A stretch of DNA of 64,000 nt from contig NZ_FONV01000013.1 of assembly GCF_900113015.1 (NCBI RefSeq), positions 1 to 64,000 of the forward strand. Reading direction: 5' to 3'. The stretch comes from Actinoplanes philippinensis (GTDB lineage Bacteria > Actinomycetota > Actinomycetes > Mycobacteriales > Micromonosporaceae). The notes under the pieces were generated by a model. That model worked only from the letters and a program-made list of their open reading frames with translations, did not search any database and was not told the origin of the DNA. This document shows, in pieces, positions 15,929 to 24,533 of the stretch. Both the position numbers and the translations under genes were made by a program. Within the stretch, counting starts at the first letter, position 1. The number at the start of each line of letters is the position of its first letter.

Positions 15929-18123
15929 GCGGCGATCGGGTTCTCCAGCTCACCGGCGAAGATCAGCGAGCCGGCCTGGTCGGTGAGGTCGACCATCTGG
16001 AGCGTGTTGCGCAGCTGGAGCCGGTTCAGGCAGGAGTGCGCGAAGGTCGGCCGGAGCAGGTCGAGGCGGCCGGCCAGGGCCGGGTGGTCCTTGGCGTGCT
16101 CGCGGACGCAGTCGCCGGCGAGCGCCCAGAAGTCGGCGGCGCTGAGCACCCCGTCGCTGTCGAGGATCCCGGCGAGGTGCCGCAGGAAGCCGTCGAACAC
16201 GTCGGTGAAGATCGCCAGTTCCTTGACCTCGTCGGTGACCTCGGCCCGGATCCGCTCCACCTCGGGCGGCAGTGGCTGGTCGTTCAACACCGCGACCTCC
16301 TCGCCGATGTCCTTCATGAACACCCGGGTCGGCACGTGGTTCGCCAGCACGAGGATCAGGTTCTCGCCGTGCGGCATGAACGCCAGGTCGTGCTTGAGCA
16401 GGCAGTGCATGATCGGCCGCAGGTAGGCGCGCAGGTAGGTCGTCACCCAGGTGGCCGGCGTCACGCCCGATTCCCGGATCAGGGCGGCGGCCAGCGAGTT
16501 CCCGTCGCGGTCGCGGTGCAGGAGGCTGGCCATCGTGGCGAGCCGTTCGTCCGCACCGATGCGCGGGACCGGGCTTTCGCGCCAGAGGGCGGCGAGCATC
16601 TTGGTGTACGCGCCGGCCGTCCCGGTCCGGTGATAGGCGTCCCCGGTGTACCCGATCGACGCCAGCTCACGGAGCACCTGAAACCCGCAGGCACGCAGTT
16701 CCTCGTCTCCCTCGACGACCGACGCGACCCAGTCGTTGATCGGCGGCGTGGCTCGCATGTACCTGGGTGACAGCCCGCGCAGGAAGCCCATGTTCTGCAC
16801 GGCGATCGCGGTCTTCACGTAGTGGCGTTCCGGCCGGTCGATGTTGAAGAACGTCCGGATCGACTGCTGTGCCCGATAACGGTCCGGGCCGGCGTCGAGC
16901 GGGACGATCGCCCGGCGGGCCACGTCGGGCGCGAACGTGACGGTGACCTTGTGCTCCCACTGCCACGGGTGCACCGGCAGGTAGCGGTAGTCGGCCGGGT
17001 CCAGTCCGTGCCCTCGGAGCTGCTGCTCGAAGTGTTCCAGGAGCGGGCCGAGCTCCTCCTGGTAGTGCGTGCGCTCGTCGCCGTCGTACACGAAGACGCT
17101 CTCCGACTTGAGGATCGCCACCCACCGCAACCGGACCGGCTGCCCGGCCTCCGGCGCATAGGCCTCGTGGTCGCCCAGACCGTAACCGATCCGCCCGTTG
17201 TTGGCCACGAATCCGGGGTGGCCCTCGGTCATCGCGGCCTCGATGGTCTGGAAGGTCGCGTGCACCAGGTCGTCGGCGGTCTCCCGGCGGTGCGCGTACT
17301 TCCAGGCGGTCCCGGCCAGCGTCGCCGAGATCTCCTCGAGGTAGGTGCCGAGCAGCTTCTCCGGGATGCCGAGCGTCTCGCGCAAGCCGGCGATGAAGTC
17401 GAGCGCGTCGAGCGGCCCGTCGAGCGACTCCGGGTCGATCACCCAGTGCTCGAGCGGGTAGCGCTTGGCGGTGAAGGTGTGCGCGCCGAACTCGAACCGG
17501 TCGTCGCCCAGCGCGACCGGCGCGATCAGGCGCTCGTGGCTGAACTCGGCGAGGGCCTTCGCGATCAGCCGGCGATGGGCGAACGCGATGGCCTCCGGCC
17601 GCAGGTGCGGGACGCTCATGGCGTACGCCGTCCGCGTGCAGAAGCTGAGCCGGCCGGTCTTGCCGTGCAGTGGCACGTCGCGGTCCACCACGAAGCCGAC
17701 CTCGGCGTTCTTGCGGTGGATGGCCTCGTTGCGGACGTCCGGCTCGACCACGACCCGCTCGATGCGGGAGTCGGCGAAGCAGAAGTCCATCACGGCCCGC
17801 ATCACCGCGGAGGTGACCCCGGATCGCTGCCGGGTCGGCGGCGCGACCAGCACGTGCATGCCGATGTCGCCGGGCCGCACGTCGTAGTGCGAGGCCAGCT
17901 CGCTGTGCGCCGGATCGTAGGTCTCGGCCAGGAAGAGCGGGACGTCGTCGTCGTCGAGCCCGAGCCACGCGTGGTGGTGCGGGTTGCCGGCGATCTTCTG
18001 ATACTCCTCGCGGACCCGTTCCGGGGTGGCGCCCTGCAGGCCCCAGTAGTGCGACCGCGGATGGGTCACCCAGCCGTGCAGCAGATCGAGATCACGATCA
18101 AGATCCAGGGGTACGAGTCTCAC
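15925..18123 (-). CDS. desD: GNAT acyltransferase-IucA/IucC (DesD-like) siderophore synthetase fusion
   Basis: This 732-residue fusion has an N-terminal GNAT acyltransferase (about 1-168) with 'WVTHPRSHYWGLQG' and 'VVVEPDVRNEAIHRKNAEVGF', the acyl-transfer signature of hydroxamate pathways. The rest (about 175-732) is an NIS synthetase with ATP-site motifs GHP (301-303), 'SIRTFFN' (421-427), 'VHPWQWE' (384-390) and HGEN (585-588), ending in a FhuF-like helical segment. Like DesD, it should oligomerise and cyclise N-hydroxy-N-succinylcadaverine units with ATP. It starts with GTG overlapping the desB stop (GTGA). DesD of Streptomyces lacks the N-terminal domain, so the fusion is notable. Confidence 0.93.
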   Translation of the reverse strand: MRLVPLDLDRDLDLLHGWVTHPRSHYWGLQGATPERVREEYQKIAGNPHHHAWLGLDDDDVPLFLAETYDPAHSELASHYDVRPGDIGMHVLVAPPTRQRSGVTSAVMRAVMDFCFADSRIERVVVEPDVRNEAIHRKNAEVGFVVDRDVPLHGKTGRLSFCTRTAYAMSVPHLRPEAIAFAHRRLIAKALAEFSHERLIAPVALGDDRFEFGAHTFTAKRYPLEHWVIDPESLDGPLDALDFIAGLRETLGIPEKLLGTYLEEISATLAGTAWKYAHRRETADDLVHATFQTIEAAMTEGHPGFVANNGRIGYGLGDHEAYAPEAGQPVRLRWVAILKSESVFVYDGDERTHYQEELGPLLEHFEQQLRGHGLDPADYRYLPVHPWQWEHKVTVTFAPDVARRAIVPLDAGPDRYRAQQSIRTFFNIDRPERHYVKTAIAVQNMGFLRGLSPRYMRATPPINDWVASVVEGDEELRACGFQVLRELASIGYTGDAYHRTGTAGAYTKMLAALWRESPVPRIGADERLATMASLLHRDRDGNSLAAALIRESGVTPATWVTTYLRAYLRPIMHCLLKHDLAFMPHGENLILVLANHVPTRVFMKDIGEEVAVLNDQPLPPEVERIRAEVTDEVKELAIFTDVFDGFLRHLAGILDSDGVLSAADFWALAGDCVREHAKDHPALAGRLDLLRPTFAHSCLNRLQLRNTLQMVDLTDQAGSLIFAGELENPIAA

Positions 18124-19400
18124 CGGTTCACCAACTGTCGGGGGATGTCGGCGGTGGGGACGCCGAACTGCTGGAACGCGATCGACTCCTCGACCGGGTA
18201 GATCTCGCGGCCGGTGATCGCCCTGAGGATCACGCTGTTGCGGTACGGGCCCATGCCCAGGTCGGGGTCGGTGACGCTGTGCGTGTGCTCGGCGGCGTTC
18301 TGCACGAACACCTCGTCGCCGGCCTTGTCGACGGCGTAGTCCGCGGTCACGTCGAAGCGGCCGCGGGCGTCCCAGTTGATCCGGTCGCGGACCGGGTCCA
18401 GGAAGGACGGGACGCGGGGGGCGTACCCGGTGGCCAGCACCAGGCCCTGGGTGGTGGCGGTGAACGAGCGGCCCTGCTCCCGGTGCTCCAGGGCGAGGGT
18501 CCAGCGGTCGCCGTCCCAGATCACGCCGTCCAGCGCGGTGCCGGTGAGCAGAGTGGTCGGCACCGGGCCGGTCAGGCTCTTGGCGTACAGCGTCTCGTAG
18601 ATCGTGTCGACCAGGTCACCGCTGATGCCCTTGTAGAGGTTGCGCTGCTCCCGGCCGAGCCGGTCGCGCACGTCCATCGGCAGCGCCCGGTGGTAGCGGA
18701 TGTAGTCCGGGGAGGTCATCTCCAAGGTCAGCTTCGTGTACTCCATCGGGAAGTACCGCGGCGACCTGGTGATCCAGCTCAGGTGGTAACCGTACGTCTC
18801 GATGTCGCCGAGCAGGTCGAGGTAGATCTCGGCGGCGCTCTGCCCGCTGCCGATGATCGTGATCGAGTCGAGGCCCTGCAGCCGTTCCTTGTTCGGCAGG
18901 TAGTCGGCGCTGTGCACGTACGGCCCCTGGTCGACGGCGGCCGGGACGCGCGGCGCGGTGCCGATGCCGAGGACCAGCTTGCGGGCCCGGTAGGTCTCGC
19001 CGTTCGTGTGCACGACGTACGCCTCGCCGTCGTGGGTGACCGTCTCGACCCGGGTGTTCCACCGGATCGACGTCAGCTGCCGGGCCGCCCACCGGCAGTA
19101 CTCGTTGTACTCGGCGCGCAGCGGGAAGAAGCTCTCCCGGATGTAGAACGGGTAGAGCCGGCCCACCTGCTTGAGGTAGTTGAGGAACGAGAACCGGTTC
19201 GTCGGGTCGGCCATGGTGACCAGGTCGGCGAGGAACGGGACCTGGATCGTGACGCCGTCGAGCATCAGGCCCGGGTGCCAGTCGAAGTCCGCCCGCTGCT
19301 CCAGGAAGATCCCGTCGACGTCGGGCAGGTCCTCGGTCAGCGCGGCCAGCCCCAGGTTGAACGGGCCGACCCCGATCGCCACGAAGTCGTGGGTGCGCAT
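18120..19400 (-). CDS. desB: cadaverine (lysine/ornithine-type) N-monooxygenase
   Basis: This 426-residue flavin-dependent N-hydroxylating monooxygenase has FAD site 'FVAIGVGPFNLGLAA', substrate-loop 'LMLDGVTIQVPFLADLVTMADPTNRFSFLNYLKQ', NADPH site 'ITIIGSGQSAAEIYLDLL' and the C-terminal 'LVLATGYAPRVPSFL' motif. In desferrioxamine synthesis this class converts cadaverine to N-hydroxycadaverine with NADPH and O2. The ATG overlaps the desA stop by one base and its own stop overlaps the next gene by 4 nt, so the operon is translationally coupled throughout. Confidence 0.94.
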   Translation of the reverse strand: MRTHDFVAIGVGPFNLGLAALTEDLPDVDGIFLEQRADFDWHPGLMLDGVTIQVPFLADLVTMADPTNRFSFLNYLKQVGRLYPFYIRESFFPLRAEYNEYCRWAARQLTSIRWNTRVETVTHDGEAYVVHTNGETYRARKLVLGIGTAPRVPAAVDQGPYVHSADYLPNKERLQGLDSITIIGSGQSAAEIYLDLLGDIETYGYHLSWITRSPRYFPMEYTKLTLEMTSPDYIRYHRALPMDVRDRLGREQRNLYKGISGDLVDTIYETLYAKSLTGPVPTTLLTGTALDGVIWDGDRWTLALEHREQGRSFTATTQGLVLATGYAPRVPSFLDPVRDRINWDARGRFDVTADYAVDKAGDEVFVQNAAEHTHSVTDPDLGMGPYRNSVILRAITGREIYPVEESIAFQQFGVPTADIPRQLVNR

Positions 19401-20866
19401 CAGGCCATCACCGCCGTCGCCGCGTCACGCTCGCCGGTCATCTCCCGGCCGATCTCCCGGATCAGGTCCAGCACGTCCCGCAGGTTGCCGACCGTCGTGT
19501 TCGGGTTGAGCAGGGTGAACTTGAGCCAGTAGTGACCGCCGACGGTGGTGCCGGCGACGATCGCCCGGCCGCCGTAGAACAGCCGCTGCCGCAGCTTCGG
19601 CATCAGCTCGTCGCACTCGGCGACGTCCATCCCGGCCGGCCGGTAGCGGAACAGCACGGTGCTGAGCGTCGGGGCGGCCAGCGCCTCGAAGTCCTGGTCG
19701 TCGCCGATCAGCAGATAGGCGTCGTGGGCCCGGTCGACGACCGCGTCGAACATGTCGCCGATCTGCTCGGCCCCCATGGTCCGCAGGGTCATCCACAGCT
19801 TCAGCGCGTCGAAACGGCGGGTGGTCTGCAGGCTCTTGTCGACCTGGTTCGGCACGGTGGCGGCCCGCGGGTTCAGGTAGTCGGCGTGCACCGCGATCCG
19901 GCGCATCGTCTCGCCCCGGCGCACCACTATCGCGCTGGAGCTGACCGGCTGGAAGTAGCTCTTGTGGAAGTCCACGGTGACCGAGTCGGCCCGCTCGATG
20001 CCGTCCAGCAGGTGCCGGCGGCGCTGCGAGACGAGCAGGCCGCAGCCGTACGCGGCGTCGACGTGGAACCAGATGCCCTGGCTCTCGCAGATCGCGGCGA
20101 TCTCGGCGACCGGGTCGATGCGGCCCAGGTCGGTGGTGCCGGCGGTGGCGACCACGGCCATCGGGACGTCGCCGTCACGGCGGACCTCCTCGATCGCGGC
20201 GGCCAGCGCGGCGGTGTCCATCCGCCCGGCGCCGTCGGTGGCGACGCCGACCACCGCGCCGGCGGCCATGCCGAGGATCCCGGCCGACTTGCTGACGCTG
20301 AAGTGGCTCTCCGTGGTGGCGAAGATCCGCAGCCTCGGGATGGCGCTCCGGTCGTCGAGGGCCGCGAGGGTCTCCTCCCGGGCCAGCAGCAGCGCCTGCA
20401 GGTTGGACTGGGTGCCGCCGCTGGTGAAGATGCCGTCGGCGCCTGGGCCGAAGCCGATGCGACCGGCCGTCCAGTCGATCAGCCGGCGCTCGATGAGGGT
20501 GCCCGCGGTGCTCTGGTCCCAGGTGTCGACGGACGAGTTGACCGCCGAGATCAGCACCTCGGCGCTGAGCGCGGGGATGGCGACCGGGCAGTTCAGGTGA
20601 GCGACGTAGGTGGGCTCGTGGAACCAGACGGCGTTGTCCAGGTAGAGCCGGGCGACTTCGTGCAGTGCCGCGCCGGTGTCGCCGAGCGGACGATCGAGAT
20701 CGACGGCGTCGACCTGGTCCTGCAGATCGGCGACGGCTGCGCCGGAGTACGGCTGCCGCACTGCCTTCACCCTGTCGGCGAGCAGCGCCGACGCGTGCCA
20801 CACACCGGACGTGTAACTGTCCAGGGTGGACCCGGAAAACAGATGCGGGGACTCGGACCGCTCCAA
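19400..20866 (-). CDS. desA: lysine decarboxylase, PLP-dependent group II
   Basis: This 488-residue PLP decarboxylase of the DesA type makes cadaverine from lysine, the first siderophore step. Visible residues are Lys302 in 'TVDFHKSYFQPVSSSA' (Schiff base), Asp270 in 'WFHVDAAYGCG', ring-stacking His188 in 'TTESHFSVSK' and phosphate-binding 'FTSGGTQSNLQALL'. The start is TTG at 20866, with GGAGG at 20873-20877, 6 nt away. An iron box lies immediately upstream of that ribosome site, so the regulator would block promoter or initiation complex assembly. It is the first gene of the four-gene operon. Confidence 0.95.
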   Translation of the reverse strand: MERSESPHLFSGSTLDSYTSGVWHASALLADRVKAVRQPYSGAAVADLQDQVDAVDLDRPLGDTGAALHEVARLYLDNAVWFHEPTYVAHLNCPVAIPALSAEVLISAVNSSVDTWDQSTAGTLIERRLIDWTAGRIGFGPGADGIFTSGGTQSNLQALLLAREETLAALDDRSAIPRLRIFATTESHFSVSKSAGILGMAAGAVVGVATDGAGRMDTAALAAAIEEVRRDGDVPMAVVATAGTTDLGRIDPVAEIAAICESQGIWFHVDAAYGCGLLVSQRRRHLLDGIERADSVTVDFHKSYFQPVSSSAIVVRRGETMRRIAVHADYLNPRAATVPNQVDKSLQTTRRFDALKLWMTLRTMGAEQIGDMFDAVVDRAHDAYLLIGDDQDFEALAAPTLSTVLFRYRPAGMDVAECDELMPKLRQRLFYGGRAIVAGTTVGGHYWLKFTLLNPNTTVGNLRDVLDLIREIGREMTGERDAATAVMA

Positions 20867-20879
20867 CGGGGGCCTCCAA

Positions 20880-20898
20880 TAAGGTAAACCTTACCTAA
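20880..20898 (-). promoter_or_regulatory. IdeR/DmdR iron box
   Basis: The 19-mer TAAGGTAAACCTTACCTAA matches the degenerate IdeR/DmdR consensus TWAGGTWAGSCTWACCTWA at 18 of 19 positions by my count. It ends 13 nt before the desA TTG start. With iron, the DtxR-family repressor should bind here and shut off the siderophore operon. Confidence 0.92.
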
Positions 20899-21059
20899 CC
20901 TGAGGGGAGGCTAACCGGCCGGACACGGGAAGGAAACTTCGGCCCGGAGTCACGGAGGACACCACAGACGATCATGCGCGGCCGGGAAACGGCGCCACCT
21001 GCGCATGTGTGCCGCCCATTCACTTCGATGAACGTCTAGTGACGAGTGCCACATGGTGC

Positions 21060-21091
21060 ACGAGGCCCGCCCTTGACAGAGCGGGCCTCGT
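21060..21091 (-). terminator. hairpin terminator after the GH64 gene
   Basis: An 11-bp perfect inverted repeat (ACGAGGCCCGC, 10-nt loop, GCGGGCCTCGT) starts 12 nt beyond the glucanase stop codon on the minus strand. Confidence 0.75.
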
Positions 21092-21103
21092 CGATGAAGA
21101 AGA

Positions 21104-22732
21104 TCAGAAAGCGGTCAGCGTGATCCCGGCCGCGCGCGGATCCCCGTCGTGCACCAGCGACTCCTGGTTCTGCACGTCGTCGAAGGCGAAGGCGTACGCC
21201 TTGCCGTCGGCCATGTTGCTGTGGATCGACTTCGCGTACGGGTTGGCCGGCCCACCGGTGTAGAAGTCGGCAGCGGTCCCGCCCGGCTGGGTGTCGATCC
21301 GGCCCAGGGTGGTCCGCCACAGCGCCGCGCACAGCGTGCGGGCGATCGGCCCGACCACCTGATCGTTCGGCGCGCCGAGAGCACCGTCACAGCCCCAGAC
21401 GTTCGCGGTCGACGGCTTGGTGAAGGACGCCACGGTCCGGCCACTGGTGTCGGTGAAGTTGATGACGTTCCCCGAGGTACGCCCGGTGTACCTCACCTCC
21501 GGACGGTCACCGAACGGCACCACTGTCAGATTCTTCGAGGTGTACGCGTTCCAGGCGCTCGTGATGTACGAGTCGAGGTAGGTCGCGCTCATCAGCCCGG
21601 CGTCGGCCGCCTTGCCCGGGGCGAGGACCCGCAGCACCGTGCCGTCGGACCGGGTGACCACGCTCTTCGCGAAGTCGGGGTTCGCCCGGACCGCGTCGAT
21701 GACCTTCTGCCGCCCGTTCGCGACCAGGTCGCCGGTCTTCGTGACGACGCCGCTGCCACCGGTCACCGAGACCTCGTGCGGGATCGCGAACATGTCCACC
21801 TGCGAGCTGTTCAGGAACAGGCCCGAGCCGTTCAGGGTGAACTCGCTCCAGTCGAAGAGGATGTCCCGGTTCGGGTCGCCGCCCGCCCACGGAGCCGGCT
21901 GCACCAGCCCGTCGGTGGTGATCCGGAAGTCCAGCTTCTTGCCGAACGAGAAGTAGATCCGGCCGGAGATGTTCTTCAGCACCTTGATCGTGGTGCTCTG
22001 GCCGTTCGCCGGGCCGGGGATCGCCACGTCCGGCGCGGGCACCGGCACCGCCCCGCCACCGGTCCACGGGGTGAACGCGCCCGACGCGTCGACATAGCCG
22101 AGTTTGCCGGTGTCCAGATTGACGCCCAGCACGTAGAGGAAGACCGGCTCGGTGCGCCCGGTCCGGTTGGTCACCGTGAACGGCAGCGTGGGACCGGCCG
22201 CCGGGACGGTCGGCGCCTTCGTCGTCGGGACCGTCGTCGGCACGGTCGCCGCGGGAGTGGTCGGCGCGGTCGTCGGCGCCTTCGTCGTCGGCGCCACGGT
22301 CGGCACCCTCGTCGTGGGGGCCACCGTCGGCGCGGTCGCCCCGGTGCCGCACGGCGCGCCGTTCAGCTTGCAGTTGACCGGCTGCGGGCCGGCGCCGACG
22401 AATCCGAACGTGACGCTCCCACCCACCGGAATCGCGCCGTTCCAGGCACGGTTGGTGAATGTGCGGTGACTGGAGGAAACCGTCATGTCGGTCTCCCAGA
22501 AACTACCTACCGAACCACCCGCGGGCAGATCGAATTCGACTTTCCAGGACGTCAGGGCGGATGTGCCGCCGTTGCTGATGGTCACCTCGTCCTGCCAGCC
22601 GGAACCCCAGTCGGACACCGTACGCAGGGAAGCGGTGACCGAAGCGGCCGAGGCGGGCAGGGCGATCCAGGCGGTGGTGAGCGCAGCGACCGTCGCCACA
22701 GCGGCGAGAATCAGGCTCCGTTTACGGCGCAT
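21104..22732 (-). CDS. secreted GH64 beta-1,3-glucanase with CBM2 domain
   Basis: This 542-residue exported enzyme has a signal peptide (1-30, cleavage near 'PASA-A'). A CBM2-type cellulose/chitin-binding domain follows (about 31-130, ending 'NCKLNGAPC', whose Cys can pair). A Thr/Pro/Val linker of repeated 'APTT' units (about 131-185) leads to a GH64 catalytic domain (about 188-542). GH64 enzymes release laminari-oligosaccharides, often pentaose, from beta-1,3-glucan; visible conserved stretches are 'VDMFAIPHEVSV', 'NVWGCDGAL', 'LCAALWRTTLG' and 'FAFDDV'. I start at the ATG at 22732, which begins the signal peptide. It stands as a single-gene unit with its own terminator and a palindrome in its promoter region. 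Confidence 0.9.
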   Translation of the reverse strand: MRRKRSLILAAVATVAALTTAWIALPASAASVTASLRTVSDWGSGWQDEVTISNGGTSALTSWKVEFDLPAGGSVGSFWETDMTVSSSHRTFTNRAWNGAIPVGGSVTFGFVGAGPQPVNCKLNGAPCGTGATAPTVAPTTRVPTVAPTTKAPTTAPTTPAATVPTTVPTTKAPTVPAAGPTLPFTVTNRTGRTEPVFLYVLGVNLDTGKLGYVDASGAFTPWTGGGAVPVPAPDVAIPGPANGQSTTIKVLKNISGRIYFSFGKKLDFRITTDGLVQPAPWAGGDPNRDILFDWSEFTLNGSGLFLNSSQVDMFAIPHEVSVTGGSGVVTKTGDLVANGRQKVIDAVRANPDFAKSVVTRSDGTVLRVLAPGKAADAGLMSATYLDSYITSAWNAYTSKNLTVVPFGDRPEVRYTGRTSGNVINFTDTSGRTVASFTKPSTANVWGCDGALGAPNDQVVGPIARTLCAALWRTTLGRIDTQPGGTAADFYTGGPANPYAKSIHSNMADGKAYAFAFDDVQNQESLVHDGDPRAAGITLTAF

Positions 22733-22807
22733 GGGGGTGCGACCTCCGAGAGTGGCACGGTCAGGGACGGCCGCCATTGTCACTCGCCGGAAACCGCTCT
22801 CACAGAG

Positions 22808-22827
22808 CCTTTAAAGCTGCTTTAAGG
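22808..22827 (-). promoter_or_regulatory. AT-rich palindrome upstream of GH64 gene
   Basis: CCTTTAAAGC-T-GCTTTAAGG is an almost perfect inverted repeat (one extra T in the left arm) about 76 nt before the glucanase start, in otherwise GC-rich DNA. It is a likely operator for a substrate-responsive regulator. The protein that binds is unknown. Confidence 0.5.
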
Positions 22828-22870
22828 TCTATTTTCCTGGACGTTCTCGCCACACCCCGATAACAGAAAT

Positions 22871-22929
22871 CCCGGCTGGTTCCCGGGACTGTCCCGGCGG
22901 GGCCGGAACAGCACCGGCAACCAGCCGGG
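22871..22929 (-). terminator. long branched terminator after GH51
   Basis: Arms CCCGGCTGGTT (22871-22881) and AACCAGCCGGG (22919-22929) pair perfectly over 11 bp and enclose 37 nt containing smaller GC stems. It sits 43 nt past the arabinofuranosidase stop, so it should end the sugar-uptake operon. Confidence 0.6.
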
Positions 22930-22971
22930 GAGGATCGGGACGCGGCCGCTCATACCGGACCGGCCGGGGCG

Positions 22972-24492
22972 TCAGCGGGTGAAGCGGATGGCGGTCCAGG
23001 AGACGTGGGGCAGGGTGAGCGTGGCGGCGCCGCCGTCGAGGGTGATCGCGCCGCCGGCCTCGGCGAGAGACCGGAGGGTGACCCGCTCCGGCACCTCCTT
23101 GGAGTTGTAGGCGTAGACGTCGTCGTCGGTCAGGGTCCAGGACTCGGCGACCGTCAGGTCTGCGCCGAAGGCGGTCAGGTCGACGGCGAACTCGACCGGG
23201 TTCGCCACGTCCCGGTTGACCGCGAACACGGTCACGTCGCCGGTGGCCGGGTCGTGGGTGGCGACCGCGTCGACGAGCGGGGCCGTGCCGTACTTGGCCG
23301 TGTCGTAGGACGGGGCGTCGATGTGCAGGCGCAGCACGTCGCCCTTGGCCAGGGCCGCCGTCTTGGCGAAGGGGTGGAAGATGGTCTGCTTCCAGGCCGG
23401 GCCGCCGGGCTCGGTCATGATCGGGGCGATCACGTTGACCAGCTGCGCCTGGCAGGCGGCGGTGACCCGATCGCTGTGCCGCAGCAGCGAGATCAGCAGG
23501 TTGCCGACCACGACCGCGTCCGCCACGTTGTAGCGGTCCTCGATGACCGGCGGGGCGACCTTCCACTCCTCGGGCAGCGGGGCGTTCTGGAAGCGGGACA
23601 GGTACCAGACGTTCCACTCGTCGAAGGACAGGTTGATCTTCTTGGTGCTCTTGAGACGCGCGCCGACCGCGTCCGCCGTGGCCACGATGCTGTTGACGAA
23701 GAAGTCCATGTCCACGGCGGACGCCAGGAACGAGCCGAGGTCGCCGTCGTGCTCCTCGTAGTACGCGTGACAGGAGACGTAGTCGACCACGTCGTACGCG
23801 TGCTCCAGCACCGTCGACTCCCAGGTGCCGAAAGTCGGCATCGACGAGGACGAGCTGCCGCAGGCGACCAGTTCGAGGTCGGGCTCGGCCGAGCGCAACG
23901 CCCGCGCCGTGCTGGCCGCGAGCAGCCCGTACTCCTCGGGGGTCTTGTGCCCGGTCTGCCAGGGGCCGTCCAGCTCGTTGCCCAGGCACCAGATCTTGAT
24001 GCCGTAGGGCTTCTCCGCGCCGTTGGCGCGCCGCTGCTCGGAGAGCGCGGTCCCCTCCGGATGGTTGACGTATTCGTGGACGTCGAGCGCCTCCTGCACG
24101 CCACGGGTGCCGAGGTTGACCGCGTACATGATCTCGACGTCGGCCTTCTCCGCCCACTTGGCGAACTCGTCGATGCCCACCTCGTTGGTCTCGATGCTGC
24201 GCCAGGCCAGGTCACGACGGCGGGGCCGCTGCTCGCGGGGGCCGACACCGTCCTCCCAGCGGTAGCCGGAGACGAAGTTGCCGCCCGGGTAGCGGACCAT
24301 GGTGACGCCCAGCTCGCGGGCGAGGGCCAGCACGTCGGTACGGAAGCCGTCCTCGTCGGCGAGGGGGTGGCCCGGCTCGTAGATGCCGGTGTAGACGCAG
24401 CGGCCCATGTGCTCGACGAACGAGCCGAAGGTACGGCGGCTGACGGGCGCCACGACGGCAGCCGGATTCAATGCGACACGCGCACGAAGCAT
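22972..24492 (-). CDS. alpha-L-arabinofuranosidase, GH51
   Basis: This 506-residue cytoplasmic GH51 enzyme has acid/base Glu173 in 'IKIWCLGNELDGPWQ' and nucleophile Glu292 in 'LSFDEWNVWY'. The N-terminal 'RRTFGSFVEHMGRCVYTGIYEPGH' and substrate loop 'VRYPGGNFVSGYRWEDGVG' are family hallmarks. It should remove alpha-L-arabinofuranosyl residues from arabino-oligosaccharides after uptake. There is no signal peptide. It is the last gene of the LacI-divergent operon, 41 nt after the second permease, which ties the importer to arabinose-containing oligosaccharides. Confidence 0.94.
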   Translation of the reverse strand: MLRARVALNPAAVVAPVSRRTFGSFVEHMGRCVYTGIYEPGHPLADEDGFRTDVLALARELGVTMVRYPGGNFVSGYRWEDGVGPREQRPRRRDLAWRSIETNEVGIDEFAKWAEKADVEIMYAVNLGTRGVQEALDVHEYVNHPEGTALSEQRRANGAEKPYGIKIWCLGNELDGPWQTGHKTPEEYGLLAASTARALRSAEPDLELVACGSSSSSMPTFGTWESTVLEHAYDVVDYVSCHAYYEEHDGDLGSFLASAVDMDFFVNSIVATADAVGARLKSTKKINLSFDEWNVWYLSRFQNAPLPEEWKVAPPVIEDRYNVADAVVVGNLLISLLRHSDRVTAACQAQLVNVIAPIMTEPGGPAWKQTIFHPFAKTAALAKGDVLRLHIDAPSYDTAKYGTAPLVDAVATHDPATGDVTVFAVNRDVANPVEFAVDLTAFGADLTVAESWTLTDDDVYAYNSKEVPERVTLRSLAEAGGAITLDGGAATLTLPHVSWTAIRFTR

Positions 24493-24533
24493 GGTTGTTC
24501 CCTTGATGAAGAAAGAAGAAGGAGATGCGCGGG

